A stretch of DNA of 64,000 bases from Coffea arabica (GCF_036785885.1 NC_092312.1:23144001-23208000); one strand, 5' to 3'; shown: positions 48,568 to 60,959, counted from the stretch's first letter. Numbers and translations are program-made. Notes: generated by a model not told the origin, from the sequence alone.

Positions 48568-48582
48568 ATGGAGTTGAAGTAA
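48568..48582 (+). promoter_or_regulatory. Upstream ORF 1 in the ELMO leader
   Basis: ATG GAG TTG AAG TAA, five codons including the stop, lying in the presumed 5' UTR. It would act only if transcription starts upstream of it, which the sequence alone does not prove. Confidence 0.4.
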
Positions 48583-48812
48583 GCGTAAATAAAGAGGCGG
48601 TGACGGTGGCGTTGGCGGATCTTAAACCCTAGCGGAAACGAAATTGCTCGCCATTATCGGCTGGAGAAACGGTTTTTTTACAGCACCGAATCCTCTAGAT
48701 CTTTGGATTTTGGTGAATTGTTGACGGCGTTGAAGTTAGTTATAGTTTCTGTCGCCGGCGGAATTCGATAGAGCTGAGCATTTGTTAAAAGAGGCACAGA
48801 TTTGCGGTGACG

Positions 48813-48845
48813 ATGAGTTTTTTTGTGGTGAATTTTTTTCTTTGA
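48813..48845 (+). promoter_or_regulatory. Upstream ORF 2 in the ELMO leader
   Basis: An 11-codon frame (MSFFVVNFFL and TGA) that ends six bases before the main ATG at 48852. Its closeness would hinder reinitiation at the main start, so it may lower translation. This is inferred from position. Confidence 0.45.
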
Positions 48846-48851
48846 GGAGAA

Positions 48852-51800
48852 ATGGTGATGGATGATAGAGGAGGGGGATCGTTTGTAGCTGTGAGGAGGA
48901 TTTCTCAAGGCCTTGAGCGAGGCAGCAACAACACTTGCCATTCTGGTATATTTCCTTTTCTTTTCGTTTTCCTTTTTTGAAATTTATGTCGTATATCGGT
49001 ATACGTATAAAAATACGTATACATGTCGTGCTTATGTACGTACAGCTGTGGTAATTAATTAAGTACCTTTTGTTGTTCACCTAACTTTTTCCTATATTAC
49101 CATATGGTCGTAATTTTTGCTATCTTCTGATTATGTACGTGCATCTATGAATTGCTTCGATTGATGTCAGGAGTAGGAGTAAAATCTAGAAGTTTGGATC
49201 TGTCAAATTGAAATTTAGATTTGTTGATGCCTACTTGCATTGACACTTGTGGTGAGTTTCTGCAGCTACTTGCAGTTTATGTACTATTTGTTTAATCCGA
49301 TTATTTTTTAGTTCTTTACATTTTGAAGGAGTTTACTGACATTTGGACTCTTTTAGTACTCCCAGTTGATAGTCAAGTTCCGACCAGAAAAAATAATTTG
49401 ACTGCCAAGTTCAATAGTAAATAGCACAACTAAATGTACTGTTTGGTGATACATTATTAGTACATTGATGTGCAGAAATTATGTTAACGTGGGAAGGCAT
49501 TTAGCTGATTCACAGTTATGTCTCAGTAGCTTGATGTGTAGGTGGATTCACATTGTTCCTGATTAACAATTTCGAGTTTGTGTTGTGGCATTCACAGAAT
49601 GAGTCGGATTGCAATCTGGATGTAATATCTGGAAAATGATCAACTGCTTAATGTATGTCTTCAGGAATATGGTTCTTAGATGATTGCTTGTTGGCTTTTT
49701 TCATGCTCATATTGTATGACATAGGTTTGAATTGGGATCTTATCTGAGGTGCATGCAGATCTTCTGTGGGATTTCAGTCCCAATTGTGGTACCATTAACA
49801 GGAAAATTTTCTTATTTTTCATTTTCCTGGGAAAATAGGGTCAAGGAAATAGTTTTCTCTAAAGATTTTCTTACTGCAAAGGTGGTTGGCATACCAAATA
49901 TTTTTCTTGCCACTGTAATGCAGTAAAATTTGTTGGGGCTTTCCTGGCTTCATTGCTGTCTCTGTGCATGTGTGTGTCTCTCTCTCCCTCTGGGTTGGTT
50001 GTCTTGCATTTTGTAGAACATGTCAAAGAATTTTAAAGGGTATAGTGCAACTTGAATATGTTTTATTGCAGATGGTCAATCAGACTTCTGCCCGTGAACA
50101 CTGTATTCAACTTGCTGTCTGCATTTATCTGTCTTTATGCTAAGTTCATGAATAATCCTTAGTTCTTCCAATGAAAGTGTTTCAGATTGCATTCACTTTT
50201 AGGGAACTTAAGTATGTTGCATGTCAGTTTGTCTAATTACTATTGCAACATTTATTCCTTGGTCGATTACATAGCACTGTCAGCCGTCCCCACTGCTTGT
50301 AGGGACAATCATTCTCAAGATATGACCATGAAGAAACTGATTTTGAAATATAGTGGCATCGTGTCTTTCTTTGGATTGAGTTATCTTTTAGTTAAACTTC
50401 GCTTTGTTTTTTACATGCAAATTGTTCTTGGTAGTTGCTGTTCTGTGAAATTCTAGAAAGTGTGAAGCATTCAAATTTGGATTTCTTTGTCCAACCGTTT
50501 TGTTTTGTCGCAGCGGAGGTTGTCGCAGGATCTGCAGCGTGGCTTGGAAGAGGTCTTTCTTGTGTTTGTGCTCAGAGAAGAGAAAGTGATGCTCGCCCAT
50601 CATTTGATCTGACACCTGCTCAGGTAATAACATCGTGGATTAAATAGTCTGACGTTCAGGCATTACTTTTTTGGTCTCCGAAGGACAAAGAAATTGCAAC
50701 GTTGCACGCATTGTTTGTTCTAATGTTTAACTAGCCGGTGAATAACTAAACCATCTTCTCATCTCGTTATCATGTTTGTTGGACCTTTTGCTCCTCACAT
50801 GCTGTTATAGGTTGTCTCTTAATGTGCGTCAGCCAGCTGTCCATTTGTTGCTCCTTTTTGGGTGGCAGGAGGGAGGGGGATTCTTCTAAAGTTGCAGATT
50901 TATATGGTGGAACTGTATGTAGGGGTGTTTTTTTCTTTTCTGCATAACTTGATTAAGTGACATCCGTGTCTTTATCTACTAGATGCTTTATGTATCTGTG
51001 TGTGCCCAAAAATATGAAAGTCTACATAAGAGCTAAAAATGTGATTCCTTGATTATCTAATATTTGCTTCTGAAAGTATGTCAGCAATGTTTTAGCATCA
51101 TTTTTAATATCTCAATGTTTTGTGCACTGTTGGTTTGACAGGAGGAATGCTTGCAAAGGCTGCAGAACCGTATAGATGTTCCATATGACAGCTCAAATGT
51201 TGAGCATCAGGTGCACTTTATGGTTTAGGAGATTCAATACTTCAGGCCTGTTTCACTATTTTGTATACGAATTGTATGTTCCTGATAGTTCTTGTATCGT
51301 TTCATTATCTCAAACAACATTGATTTCTTGTCACAGGAAGCTTTACGTGCTTTGTGGTATGCTGCCTTTCCAGGGGAACAACTGCATGGTTTAATATCTG
51401 AACAGTGGAAGGAAATGGGTTGGCAAGGAAAAGATCCATCCACAGACTTTAGGTAATTCTCCTACATTTTTAGGATTGATGTTTTAAGCTAGTGCCCATA
51501 ATTCTATCATTTTTCTTTTCTACCTCATTCTTTTCTATATTATCCTTACATTTAATCTTTGACTTTCTTTGTCAGAGGTGGTGGATTCATATCCCTAGAG
51601 AACTTGTTGTACTTCGCCAGGAACTTCCCTGTATGCTCTCTCTCTCTCTCTCTCTCTCTCTTCCCCACTCCCCACCCAAAAAAAAAAACCAAAAAGAAGA
51701 GTGAGAAGCAAAAATAATGTTAATCTTGGAAAGAGGCAGAGAATACATTTGTGTTTATTCAATCAGAATGGCTTCATTTTCCTGATATTTTTTTGTCTTA

Positions 51801-54283
51801 TGATTTTGATTTATATCTGGTTCAGTATTTGAACATTTCTAATGTTTTCTTTAATGCTTTTCTGTCACCTTGACTTTTACTATCCTGATGAATCATTTGG
51901 TTTAAACCTTCTTAAGCCATTGTCGTAAAATTTTAAAAATTGATTTAATGAATATTTCTAGTTAAATGAGAAGAATTAGCAAAACCATTTGCAGCCATAC
52001 TGCTTGGTCCTCATTCAGAAGCGTAAAAAGCAATATCAGTCCATGCTGGCAAATATCTACAACATGAGAATGTGCTATTTCATCCTTGATTAATCTAGAA
52101 ATTTTGATGGATAGGATTATATAGGGTCTTTAAGGTGTCATTTCCTTGGAAACAGATACTGAATAGCAAATGTTATCCCTCCTGCTATTGTGTTGAATAA
52201 TTTGGTATTCTTAAAGACATGGATGTTCTTTGTCACCACTCTACTTGGATCAGCTTCTGTTTACTGGTAAAAACAATTAGCTCTTGTTTCTTCCTGTAGT
52301 CAATGATGGGCTCAAGTGCCTTCTTTCTGTGGTTTTCTTTATTGTTTGTGGTTTCCTTTTTTGAATGTGCAAATAAGTTCACTTAGTATGTTTAGCTTTT
52401 GCCTGTTTCAAGTGGGAATATGTGCTTGGTGATGTGACCATGACATTTCATGGGACTTTGCTTTTCACTGGTTGATGTGCAATACTTGGTGGGGGTGTCA
52501 TGTTCTTGATACCTATACTAAAGTGATTACATCTCTTTACCGACTTAGCTTGGCTGTAAAATAGATGTTTACTTCAGATATCTAGTGGTATCTCAGACTA
52601 CTTAAAGAGTGATGGGGGCTGTTTTTGGAGAGAGTGACAGTTTCTCTTTAAGATTCTGTACAGGTATCTAGCTGGATTTGAGCCGCTTCCCTTATATACT
52701 TAGATGTGCTTGGAGAAGTCTCAATCTGGTTTTTGATTGGTTGCTCATAATACTGAATGCCTGGCTTTCTGCAGAAATCCTTCCAGGATCTTCTTCGCAA
52801 GCAAGAAGGTGACCGGGCTATGTGGGAGTACCCATTTGCTGTTGCTGGAGTGAACATCACATTCATGCTGATTCAGATGTTGGATCTTGAAGCAGGTTTG
52901 CAAATTGTTGTCATTGCCTGATTTTTGACATCTGGTGTTGCTCAGAGTGAAACCACTAGTGGGCTGATATTTTTGGTGTGCATGTGCATGGAACGATTGT
53001 CTTGAAGCTCTTTGGTTGAAACATTTCCACAATTAATGGCTTCGTTTCTTGTCCTGCATTTCGTGTGTGATAGATGTTAATGTTTCCTATGGCATGATGA
53101 TTTTATAAAGCTGAGATTAGCTTGCAAAGTTGCATGTTATGATTTTTCTTTTCCATGGTATTTCAAATTAAGCTTCCATGGCTGTGCAGTTGGGGTTCCC
53201 TCTCCCCACCCCACCCTCCCTGGTAGACCATTTCTTTTTTTATTGTAGAAGTACAGATAAATATCATGAGGTATGCAGGGTATAATCTTTTTTAGTCACA
53301 AAAGTTTCAAAGCACCCATTCCTGAATGTATTCTGAGTTGGAATAACTTCTGCATCAAGGCACACTTTCTGATTTTGATTTCTTAGCAGGCCTTCCTGTT
53401 TGTTAATTAAGTTTTTCCTGTTAATTCATAGTGAAACCACGAAATTTTGTAGGAGCAACCTTCTTGAAGTTTCTTGCAGGTAAGGCTACCATGCTCTGCT
53501 GATCAGTCAACCAATTCTTTTCCTTGCTATGTAACTAGAGGTTGGATCTCACCAATGTATGCTCTTTTTGTTTTTTGCATAGCAGAGAATGAATCAGCAT
53601 TTGACCTCCTATATTGCATCACATTCAAGCTGATGGACAATCAATGGCTTGCCATGCATGCATCTTACATGGACTTCAATGTATGTATCTGCAAACGTGA
53701 ATAGTTTTGGTAATAGTGAACATGTCTTATTAAAGTTATACTTCTCAGGAGTTGGTTTTAGCTTCATTGCTTGCTAGCTGAAAACTATCGTGTGTAATAT
53801 GTATATGCTGTTTATCAATGGTGGTGGAGCTCTTAGTGTTTCTGGTGCTCTATTCCATGTTTATTCAGGAAAATTGTGGACTCATAGCCCATACACTCAC
53901 CAGTCATATTTACTAAGATCAGAACCTCCAGTCTACCTCCTTGCCCACCACCTCCACCTCTTATAGTTGGTAAAATGAAAGCAGGCAAATGGATTTTGAT
54001 AAACGGAATACCTGAGGCAGTAATTTTGTAAATTTATTGCACTTATTATTATAGTAAGATTTTATCTGTAAGGTGTTTTTCTAGGAAATATTGCTAGTTT
54101 TAAGTATGTTTGGGTCGTCAAATTTTGGATTACTTGTTCTGTTGTTCAGAATGCTTATTTCTCTTTCCATGTCTGATGCAGACTGTGATGAAAGCCACTC
54201 GTCGCCAGCTTGAAAATGAGCTTTTGCAGGAAGACATAACTCGTCTTGAAGACTTACCCTCGTACAGACTTCTTAGTCGTTAG
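48852..54283 (+). CDS. ELMO domain-containing protein
   Basis: A plant ELMO/CED-12-family protein. Animal and protist relatives act as GTPase-activating or scaffold proteins for Arf or Rac GTPases; the plant role is little known. Nine exons: 48852-48945, 50514-50623, 51142-51210, 51337-51452, 51576-51630, 52775-52895, 53432-53479, 53586-53680 and 54182-54283. They join in frame to 269 residues. The start MVMDDRGGGSFVAVRR precedes AEVVAGSAAWLGRGLSCVC. The ELMO domain follows: EECLQRLQNRIDVPYD, EALRALWYAAFPGEQL, EQWKEMGWQGKDPSTDFRGG, LLRKQEGDRAMWEYPFAVAG, LLYCITFKLMDNQWLAMHAS. The end is EDLPSYRLLSR. A second in-frame ATG six bases downstream could also be used. The first intron is long (1568 nt). 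All introns are GT..AG. Confidence 0.95.
51637..51661. repeat. (CT)n microsatellite just inside ELMO intron 5
   Basis: About 12 CT units beginning seven bases after the splice donor at 51631 (GTATGC). Length changes here could affect the use of that donor, but this is only a possibility. Confidence 0.8.
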
Positions 54284-55040
54284 TGGTAGTATCTGTAACT
54301 TTCTGGGAAGAAATGGTTATAAAAATGGGTACCATGCAAAAATGTTCGCAATCCATTGGTTCTGGTTGCAGCATTCACAGGTTCTCCATTTTTTAGTTTG
54401 TGGCTTAGATTGTCTGTCCGTGATACATTTTTCTCCAGGATTACAGCATTCTTGGAGTTGCATAGTTGCTAATACGGTTTTATTTTGGGGGAAGTACAAA
54501 AGAGATCGGGATTCAGATCCATGCTTCAGGTGTGGATTGAGTAACTAAAGCAACCATGTTGAAGTTTCAGACGCACAAGTATTGCATACTCTCAGATGTC
54601 TTTTCCAGCTTTCCCTATTGTCTGCAAGTACATAAGAGCTGTATTTGTTTTCTCGATTCTGTAAACATGCCTCTGTATTAACAATGTAGTGGTAGCCAGT
54701 GTGAAAAACCTGCAACTCCTGTTTTCGCTTAGTCCTCGTTCTCTTGGAGATCAATGAAAATTGGAGCATATTCATGTTATTCCGTTTGACTGGCATTTAA
54801 TTTGACCCCGGATATCTTCTCCTACTATGCATGCAGGTGCCTGCGTGCAATTAACGCAATAAGATCCTGAGGTTATTGCGGGAGCCTTTTTGTCTTTATA
54901 GTAACATCTCATTTGTGAGTTGTGACATTCGTGTGAATTATAATGGCGTCCAACACAGAGGAAGAGGTTTGAAAAGTTGTGTTTGTATCCGCTGCAAGCC
55001 TGTAATGGGGTAAATCCATCTTTGACCGTAGTGGAAATGG
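54284..55040. other. ELMO 3' UTR and short intergenic stretch
   Basis: The first 400-500 bases are the likely 3' UTR. An open frame at 54246-54548 overlaps the last exon in another frame and is not a gene. No clear AATAAA was found before 54800. Confidence 0.45.
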
Positions 55041-55930
55041 CGCTACGGACTAAGCAGTAAGCTCCGACGAATCATTCTTCAAAGACACGGGCATCCCTCA
55101 CCACCGTAGATCCTGAAACCCAACTCTGATAACAACCCCCTCACTAACTAAAAACGAGTCCCTAATCGTTGTAAAAACACTCCTGGGAACCGAGATTTAA
55201 ACCCAGAACGGCATCTGCGGCGCTGCTTTTCTCGCACCCAACGCCCACCTCGACCGCGATTTCCAAGCTTAAAAACCTGAATTACTTCGATGGCATTCGG
55301 GATTTTGTTGAAAAGTGCAAGACCTGGCAGGACAAGAAATCAGAGTGATGCATTTCGCATGTCCTCACCCTCTATGGGAAGGCTGGATGCTAAATGATGC
55401 AAGGAAATGCACGAAATGGGCCTCGAGAGAACTGTGAAAACACTCAACAGTTTGCTATGTGGCTTCTTTTCAGGCAAGGAGTTTAAGGAAACGAAGCAGA
55501 TTTCTGTGTCGTTCCGAGGTTTTATGGAGTTTTTCCAATTTGGATACGTATAATTGGATGTTCAAAGCGTGTTTAGAGTCCGGTGAGACAAGTTTTACTT
55601 ATAAAATATTGGATGAGATTGATAGGGTAGGGTTAAGCCGGATGGGAGGACAGAACCGTACGTGAGATTTTCACCTCATACGGCTCCTCAAAGATCACAA
55701 ATAAATCTAAGGGCATTTCACTATTATTTATCTTGATATTTTGTAAGATAGTTATCCTATAAGTTCGTGAATTAGCATTTTGAGGAATGCTTACCGGGTT
55801 TTTGAAGGTTGATGAGGCAAGGCAGATTATTGCAGAATTGAAGCAGAAGTTCTCGAGGAATTCTCCAAGTAGATTGAAGGGAGATTGACTGAGTGGAGAA
55901 GTCGAACATGGTGTGCTTTTGAATTGTAGT
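55041..55930 (+). pseudogene. Decayed pentatricopeptide repeat (PPR) gene
   Basis: Pieces of a plant organellar PPR protein read in different plus-strand frames: LKNLNYFDGIRDFVEKCK near 55270, LTLYGKAG and ARKMHEMGLERTVKTLNSLL near 55365-55460, TYNWMFKACLESGETSFTYK and ILDEIDRVGL near 55545-55635, then EARQIIAELKQKFSRNSPSR near 55815-55875. The order matches a PPR336-like single-exon gene. Frameshifts and in-frame stops occur between the pieces, as after DKKSE, after FQFGYV and after RLKGD. The segment between DRVGL and EARQII is replaced by unrelated DNA that contains a group II intron domain V. This gene cannot make a normal protein. Confidence 0.82.
55653..55686 (-). other. Group II intron domain V hairpin (organelle-derived)
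   Basis: On the minus strand these 34 bases have all features of a group II intron catalytic domain V. The outer stem pairs GAGCCGTAT with GTACGGTTC and includes the AGC triad. A two-base AC bulge follows, then the inner stem GAGGT/ATCTC capped by a GAAA tetraloop. Domain V of this wording is common in plant plastid and mitochondrial introns. Its presence inside a nuclear PPR pseudogene suggests a transferred organellar fragment. No other intron domains or a maturase can be recognised around it. Confidence 0.85.
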
Positions 55931-56972
55931 ATGTTATGTTAGCATGGTTATGATCATAAATCTGTAAGCAGGCTATCCTTGTAGAGAACTTCACTTTCTG
56001 GGGAAGAAAATTATGATTTACGTGTTGAATTTTGTAGACTGCGAGACGATTATCTTAAGCTTGGTGGAGGTTGATAAATCTTTTAACCGCTATGGCTTCT
56101 AAAATTCCTGTTTGAGTTTAAGACAATGACAATCTGTCATTGTCTTTGACGCGAGCTCCCTTGCTTGTTTCTATGCTTTTTTTCACGTCTTTCTGCAAGC
56201 AGTTGCTATCGCTTTCATATTCTTCCTTGCCTGCCTCGTACTAACTGTAATTAGATACGTTCAAATTCAATTACCTAAGAGTTCCTGGCATCTGCAATCA
56301 CTTCCTAAATGCATCCAATTACCAGTCTTCCTGATGCGCAATCATTTTTGGTCGAGTACAATGGAACAGATCTAATTGAACTAGGCCATTTGGACCGACC
56401 CTTTTAACTACCTCGACGTAAAGCAACCTGGATACTTGGGACCTTTTATGTCCCCATTCCACTGGAAAAAATCGGTTAGGAACGAAGGTTAACCACTCTT
56501 ATTTGACAATCCGATCTGAACCCCTTTGGGAATTCTCAGAAGACTGCTCTAGGTTTGCCATACAATAACAGGAGCCTAATTAAACTAGCTTCCCAGTGAA
56601 ACATTTCACTGCATTGGTTTATCTGCCTTGTACGCACAGGGCGCAATCATGAGAGAGCCAAGAGAACACGCTGTAAAATGTTCTTCGTGCGCGCCAGAAA
56701 GTTTTTAAGTATTAAAGACGAGATAGGAAACCACAATCAACATAGCAAGGACCACAAGCGTATCTAAAAACCAGAACTCAATACGAAAAGTAGCAAATGT
56801 CATGATAAATATCAAGATAATTCCACATAACCAGAGCTAAAATCTGATCTCAGAGGCATAACATCAAGCCTCCAAACTCGACCGAAGTCAAAACTTATAA
56901 ATACCCTAATGCAAGGGATCATCACATATACGTTAAGCAAATAGGTTGAGAACCTCAGCATCAGATGACTCT
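55931..56972. other. Intergenic; includes the NDPK 3' UTR
   Basis: The first part may be the 3' flank of the PPR relic. The last 200-300 bases (right side) are the likely 3' UTR of the minus-strand kinase gene. No ORF is supported. Confidence 0.45.
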
Positions 56973-58720
56973 TCACTCATAGATCCAAGGATGAAGGCTG
57001 CTCTGCCATTCTGCAATTCCTTCTGGGAACCACAGAGCAATTTCTTTCCTTGCACTCTCAACTCCATCACTTCCGTGAATAACATTCCTGAAACGACCAA
57101 GTTTATGCAGCACGCATCAATACAAGGATTTGCCACTATTATCTAAATTCTTGAGCAATTGATTGGTGAGAAAGGATAGGACCAAGTATCACTTAGAATA
57201 CATAGCCAACAGATAGGACACTGTCAACCTCATGAGTGACACATTGTGATTCAACAATATGTGAATCTCTTTCCAAAATTTAGTGTGGGACACATGCCAA
57301 TAAAAAACAAATTACTTTCTTCTCAAGCTGCTAGCAGCCAAGAAGAAACAGTAATGTTGCCAGAGCAGCCAGAGGAACTTTCTCCAAAGCAGGGAAACCT
57401 CAGTCAGATGAGACATGACCCCCAAAACACCAAGAAAAACACATAGCAACAAGGCATTGTCTCTCATTCTTGCACATAAACACCATTCAAGTTTCTAGTC
57501 ATCCTTGAACTAAAAAGGCAACACACTCAGAACAGATGCAGGAGGTCTTGACAGTTCAAACAAATCTGACAATTAGCACTGGACATCCAGAAAACTAACA
57601 ATTAATAATACAGAGCTTCAATAAAGAATCTCTTTAACATGCTAAAGATGAAAAAGTATGCTCTCGGAAGAGTACAATCTAACGACATAAGAGCTACATA
57701 AAACCAGAACTAGATAAGAAGCAATCATACCTGCCAATATCAATAGCGAAGTCGCCACGGATTGTTCCAGGAGCAGACTCTGCAGGGTTTGTTGCTCCAA
57801 TGATCTTCCTGCCAGTTGTCACAACATTCTTACCCTCCCAAACCATAGCGACCACAGGGCCAGAAATGATGTACTCCACCAATCCATTAAAGAATGGCTT
57901 GGCAGACAAGTCAGCATAGTGCTTCTCAGCAAAGGGACGGTCCACAGTGATGAGCTTCAAGCCTTCATCATAATCCATAACAAAGCAAAGCAGATACATC
58001 AATCTAGGCTGTCAAGATGTAGAAACATAATTTGCAAAACTCCCAACAATCATCACCATCAGCAAATATATCAGGTAATATAATATACCATAATATCAAC
58101 ATATAAGCTGGAAAATTGCTTCATGCATAGGTGCCAGAATTTCCAAGAACAACATTTCAACAACAGAGACGGGTGCTTTTAAACCAAAAATAGATAAACA
58201 ACACAAAAAGCTGCACTACTTACCTTTCAAGGTGAATCCTTTCTTCTCAAATCTGCCAATAATCTCGCCAACCTGAAACAGAGGATAAGGTAAAATGAAC
58301 TCAGTAAACACCAGCAGTACACAAATTCCATATTCTGAGCATTTTCTGCATAAAAACCTTAGATCAGCTGTATCTCTCAACAACTGTCATAAACCCAGCA
58401 AATTTTCAAGCCCAATTTCACTTTCCCAGCTGCAACAAACTAACTTTCAGAGCCCCCACCCCCCCCCCCCCCCCCCAAAAATTCCATATGCTAAACAAAA
58501 CCCACATACGATTCACATGCAACAGATATTGAAAATCTTATCAAATTCTTGAGATTTTACAGCTTCCAAATATGGTTAAACAAACATAGGTTGGAAAGCA
58601 AGTTGAGCAACAAAAGATAAGCGGAGCAAAATTAACAGAAAAAAATGAAAATAAAAAGACGAAGCTAACCAGGCCTCTTTGAACGCCATCAGGCTTGATC
58701 ATGATGAATGTCTGCTCCAT
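56973..58720 (-). CDS. NDPK1: Nucleoside diphosphate kinase, cytosolic type 1
   Basis: Transfers the terminal phosphate of ATP to other nucleoside diphosphates through a phosphohistidine, keeping NTP pools in balance. Four exons, 58670-58720, 58224-58272, 57731-57962 and 56973-57087, encode 148 residues, the normal length of the plant cytosolic form. It begins [17 protein letters not shown] with no targeting peptide. Visible family motifs are [45 protein letters not shown] and the active site NVIHGSD with catalytic His115. The end is SSLHPWIYE. Intron positions split Gly34 and Arg111. It looks intact and functional. The type I assignment follows from the short N-terminus and close likeness to Arabidopsis NDPK1 as I recall it. 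Confidence 0.96.
58448..58476. repeat. Poly-C tract in NDPK intron 1
   Basis: CCCACCC followed by about 20 further C residues, read as poly-G in the transcript. It lies in the intron between the first two coding exons. Long G-runs can form quadruplexes, and they are also prone to sequencing error. Confidence 0.8.
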
Positions 58721-59184
58721 TTTTGTTTTTGACTTTTTGTTTTCTTTGGGACTTTAGTGAGCAACAAAAAAATATGAGGACTGTGAACTAGGAGGCCACG
58801 AAGGTAAAGCAGGAGGAGTATTTATTTAGACCCGAGAGACCAAACCCTAAAATCAATCGAATATTCCGTCTTGACACTCCCCCCATTTCCTTCCCCTTTG
58901 TGTGTGTGTGTGTGTGGAATTTAACAAGATCGTTTTATTGTTTGATTAATTCCAATAAAATCAGAGATTTATTACGTGCACCTTCCCATGCGTTCTATAT
59001 TGACATTTGACAACCAACCATCATAAATTGTACACTTTCGTGGGCAATCAGCAAATTAATTTTGTACCTCAAAATGAATAAAAATAACTGGACCTTTAAA
59101 ATTAATATTAATGTTTCATGGATTAGTGTACCTTAAAATCATTATAAAACTCGGTCTGGAGAGAAATTCAGTAAAAGATGTGAG
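58721..59184. other. NDPK 5' UTR and promoter
   Basis: Leader and promoter of the minus-strand kinase. A (TG)n run lies at 58900-58915. On the minus strand a TAAATAAATA stretch (plus 58819-58828) about 100 bases upstream of the ATG could serve as a TATA-like element. Confidence 0.45.
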
Positions 59185-59447
59185 TCAACAGATTATTGGT
59201 TCAACTAGTGGTGAGTTGACCAGTCGAATCACCATTGTAACATCTTCTGAAAATTTTTGACGCAACAATCGGGTTTCTTATAAAATCGTTCAGTTCTACC
59301 GAGTTGACCAGTTGAACCATCGGTCCGTTGACAAGTCAACGAATTTAGTGTTCAAACGATCAAATTAATAACCCAACTCGATTTCATGGCCAGTTTCTCG
59401 ATTGATCGGTTGAACTGTTTGGTCGAATCGAATTTAATAACAATGTT
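59185..59447. mobile_element. Decayed hAT-like MITE of the GGTTGAACC type
   Basis: Repeated words on both strands, such as GTTGACCAGT, GGTTCAACTAG, GAGTTGACCAG and GATCGGTTGAACTG, end in GAATTTAATAACAATG. This pattern is frequent in plant MITEs that end in CA(A/G)TGTTATTA. The left end is unclear. Confidence 0.42.
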
Positions 59448-59588
59448 TAAAACTAAAACATTTTAATTTGATCCTTCAAAATAATTGTCTTGCTTGAACC
59501 ATCAATCTTAACTTTTCCAATGGACCATTTAGATATATATATCTTTTCCTGAAAAGCATTTATTCCGAGAAGTAGACATTCAAGAAAA

Positions 59589-60959
59589 GGGATAATTTCA
59601 CAGACCTCCCCTGAGGTTTATGACAATTTCACTTGGCTCCTCTTAGAATTTATAAATTACACTAACTTCCCTTGTCTCAATAAAATGACTATAATAACCT
59701 TCACTTAATAAATAATTCATAGTATAATGAAATGAGATTAAAAAGAAAAAGAAAAAAGCCTGACTTGTTTGACTATCCTGTTTACAAGTTACAACCAACG
59801 ACGATTCTTTTTCACTTACTGTTACTCTGTTTTTATCCATTAATTCCTTCCTCCTATAATTTGCTTTCAAATTACTACCAATCATTGTTAACTACAGCCA
59901 ATCATACTACAAATGATTCCTCAAACTCTATTGTATATTCCTATTCCTTCTTTTTTTCTCTTTGAAATTACCAATGACAAGTTTAATTGAGGGATTAGAT
60001 TTGATAATTTCTATCAAATTCGATTTTATGATCAAACTAAAAGAAGATGAAGAGACACAATAATATTGGAACAAATAATGCAATCATTGCCTAAAAGAAG
60101 AAGAGGGATTGAAATTGATAAACTTGCTAATTTGTCTATTATCCATCCAAAATTTTTTTTAAGATATTAATAAATACATTTATATTTCTTTTTATGCTTG
60201 ACAATTGTTGATTGTGGTTTCGCTAGAGAAATAGAGTTTCTTTTTTGTATTTAAGATGTTAACATGTTTGGAACGTTTGATGGTAGGTTAGATTATTTTG
60301 TTTTGAGAATGTGTGAGCATTCGATTTGAAGTTTAAGATATAATTAGTTGTAAATAGAATTTTGGTTTTTGGCAAAATTCATTTCTTAAAGATCTCTATA
60401 GTTATAATGATGTCTTTCTTCCTTTAAACTTGAGTAATCTCATCTATGCCTAAGTCTCCCCTTAGGATTTTCTTCAAGACCATAATGTGGCTCGTGTAGT
60501 AGGAGTTGAGTCATTTATATGGAACAAAATTATGGCATTCTATATTGAAAATTATGCAAACATAAGGCAATTGATTGTGACTTTGACCATTCTATAGAAC
60601 CATATGGTGAGAATATATCTAAAGGATGTATCAGTTTTCAAAATTGAATGCATGCTTTGGGAGAAGAAATTTTGTGACTATGATGATGGAATTGTTTGGG
60701 TTTAGAATTTAGAACTAAACTACTTGTTAGGCTAGTTTGTTAGTATAGTGGGTTTTGGTTGAAATATGGAAGAAAACAATTGGCAAAATAATTTTTATAC
60801 AAAAAGGGTAGTTTAGGATTTTGAAAAAAAAAATAGCCTTTTGGGTTTATATTATTATATAAACAGTAAAAATAAGGGAGGTAGGTGTAATTTAATAAAC
60901 TTAATGAGAACTCTTTACAATTGTCAGAAACCTTAGGGACGGTTTCTGAAATTATCCCT
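59589..60959. mobile_element. Large non-autonomous TIR element, GGGATAATTTCA ends
   Basis: About 1370 bp. The left end GGGATAATTTCACAGACC, then CTGAGGTTTATGACAATT, is mirrored on the right by AATTGTCAGAAACC, then GGTTTCTGAAATTATCCC. The inverted ends reach about 45 bp at roughly 80% identity. The interior is AT-rich, with no transposase ORF. A related, more decayed copy is at 2424-3404. Confidence 0.68.

Noticed and set aside
48678..48941. An 87-codon minus-strand open frame beginning MASVVAAS, which looks gene-like.
   Set aside because: It is the antisense of the ELMO leader and first coding exon. The plus strand gives MVMDDRGGGSFVAVRR with a good donor that joins in frame to the ELMO protein.
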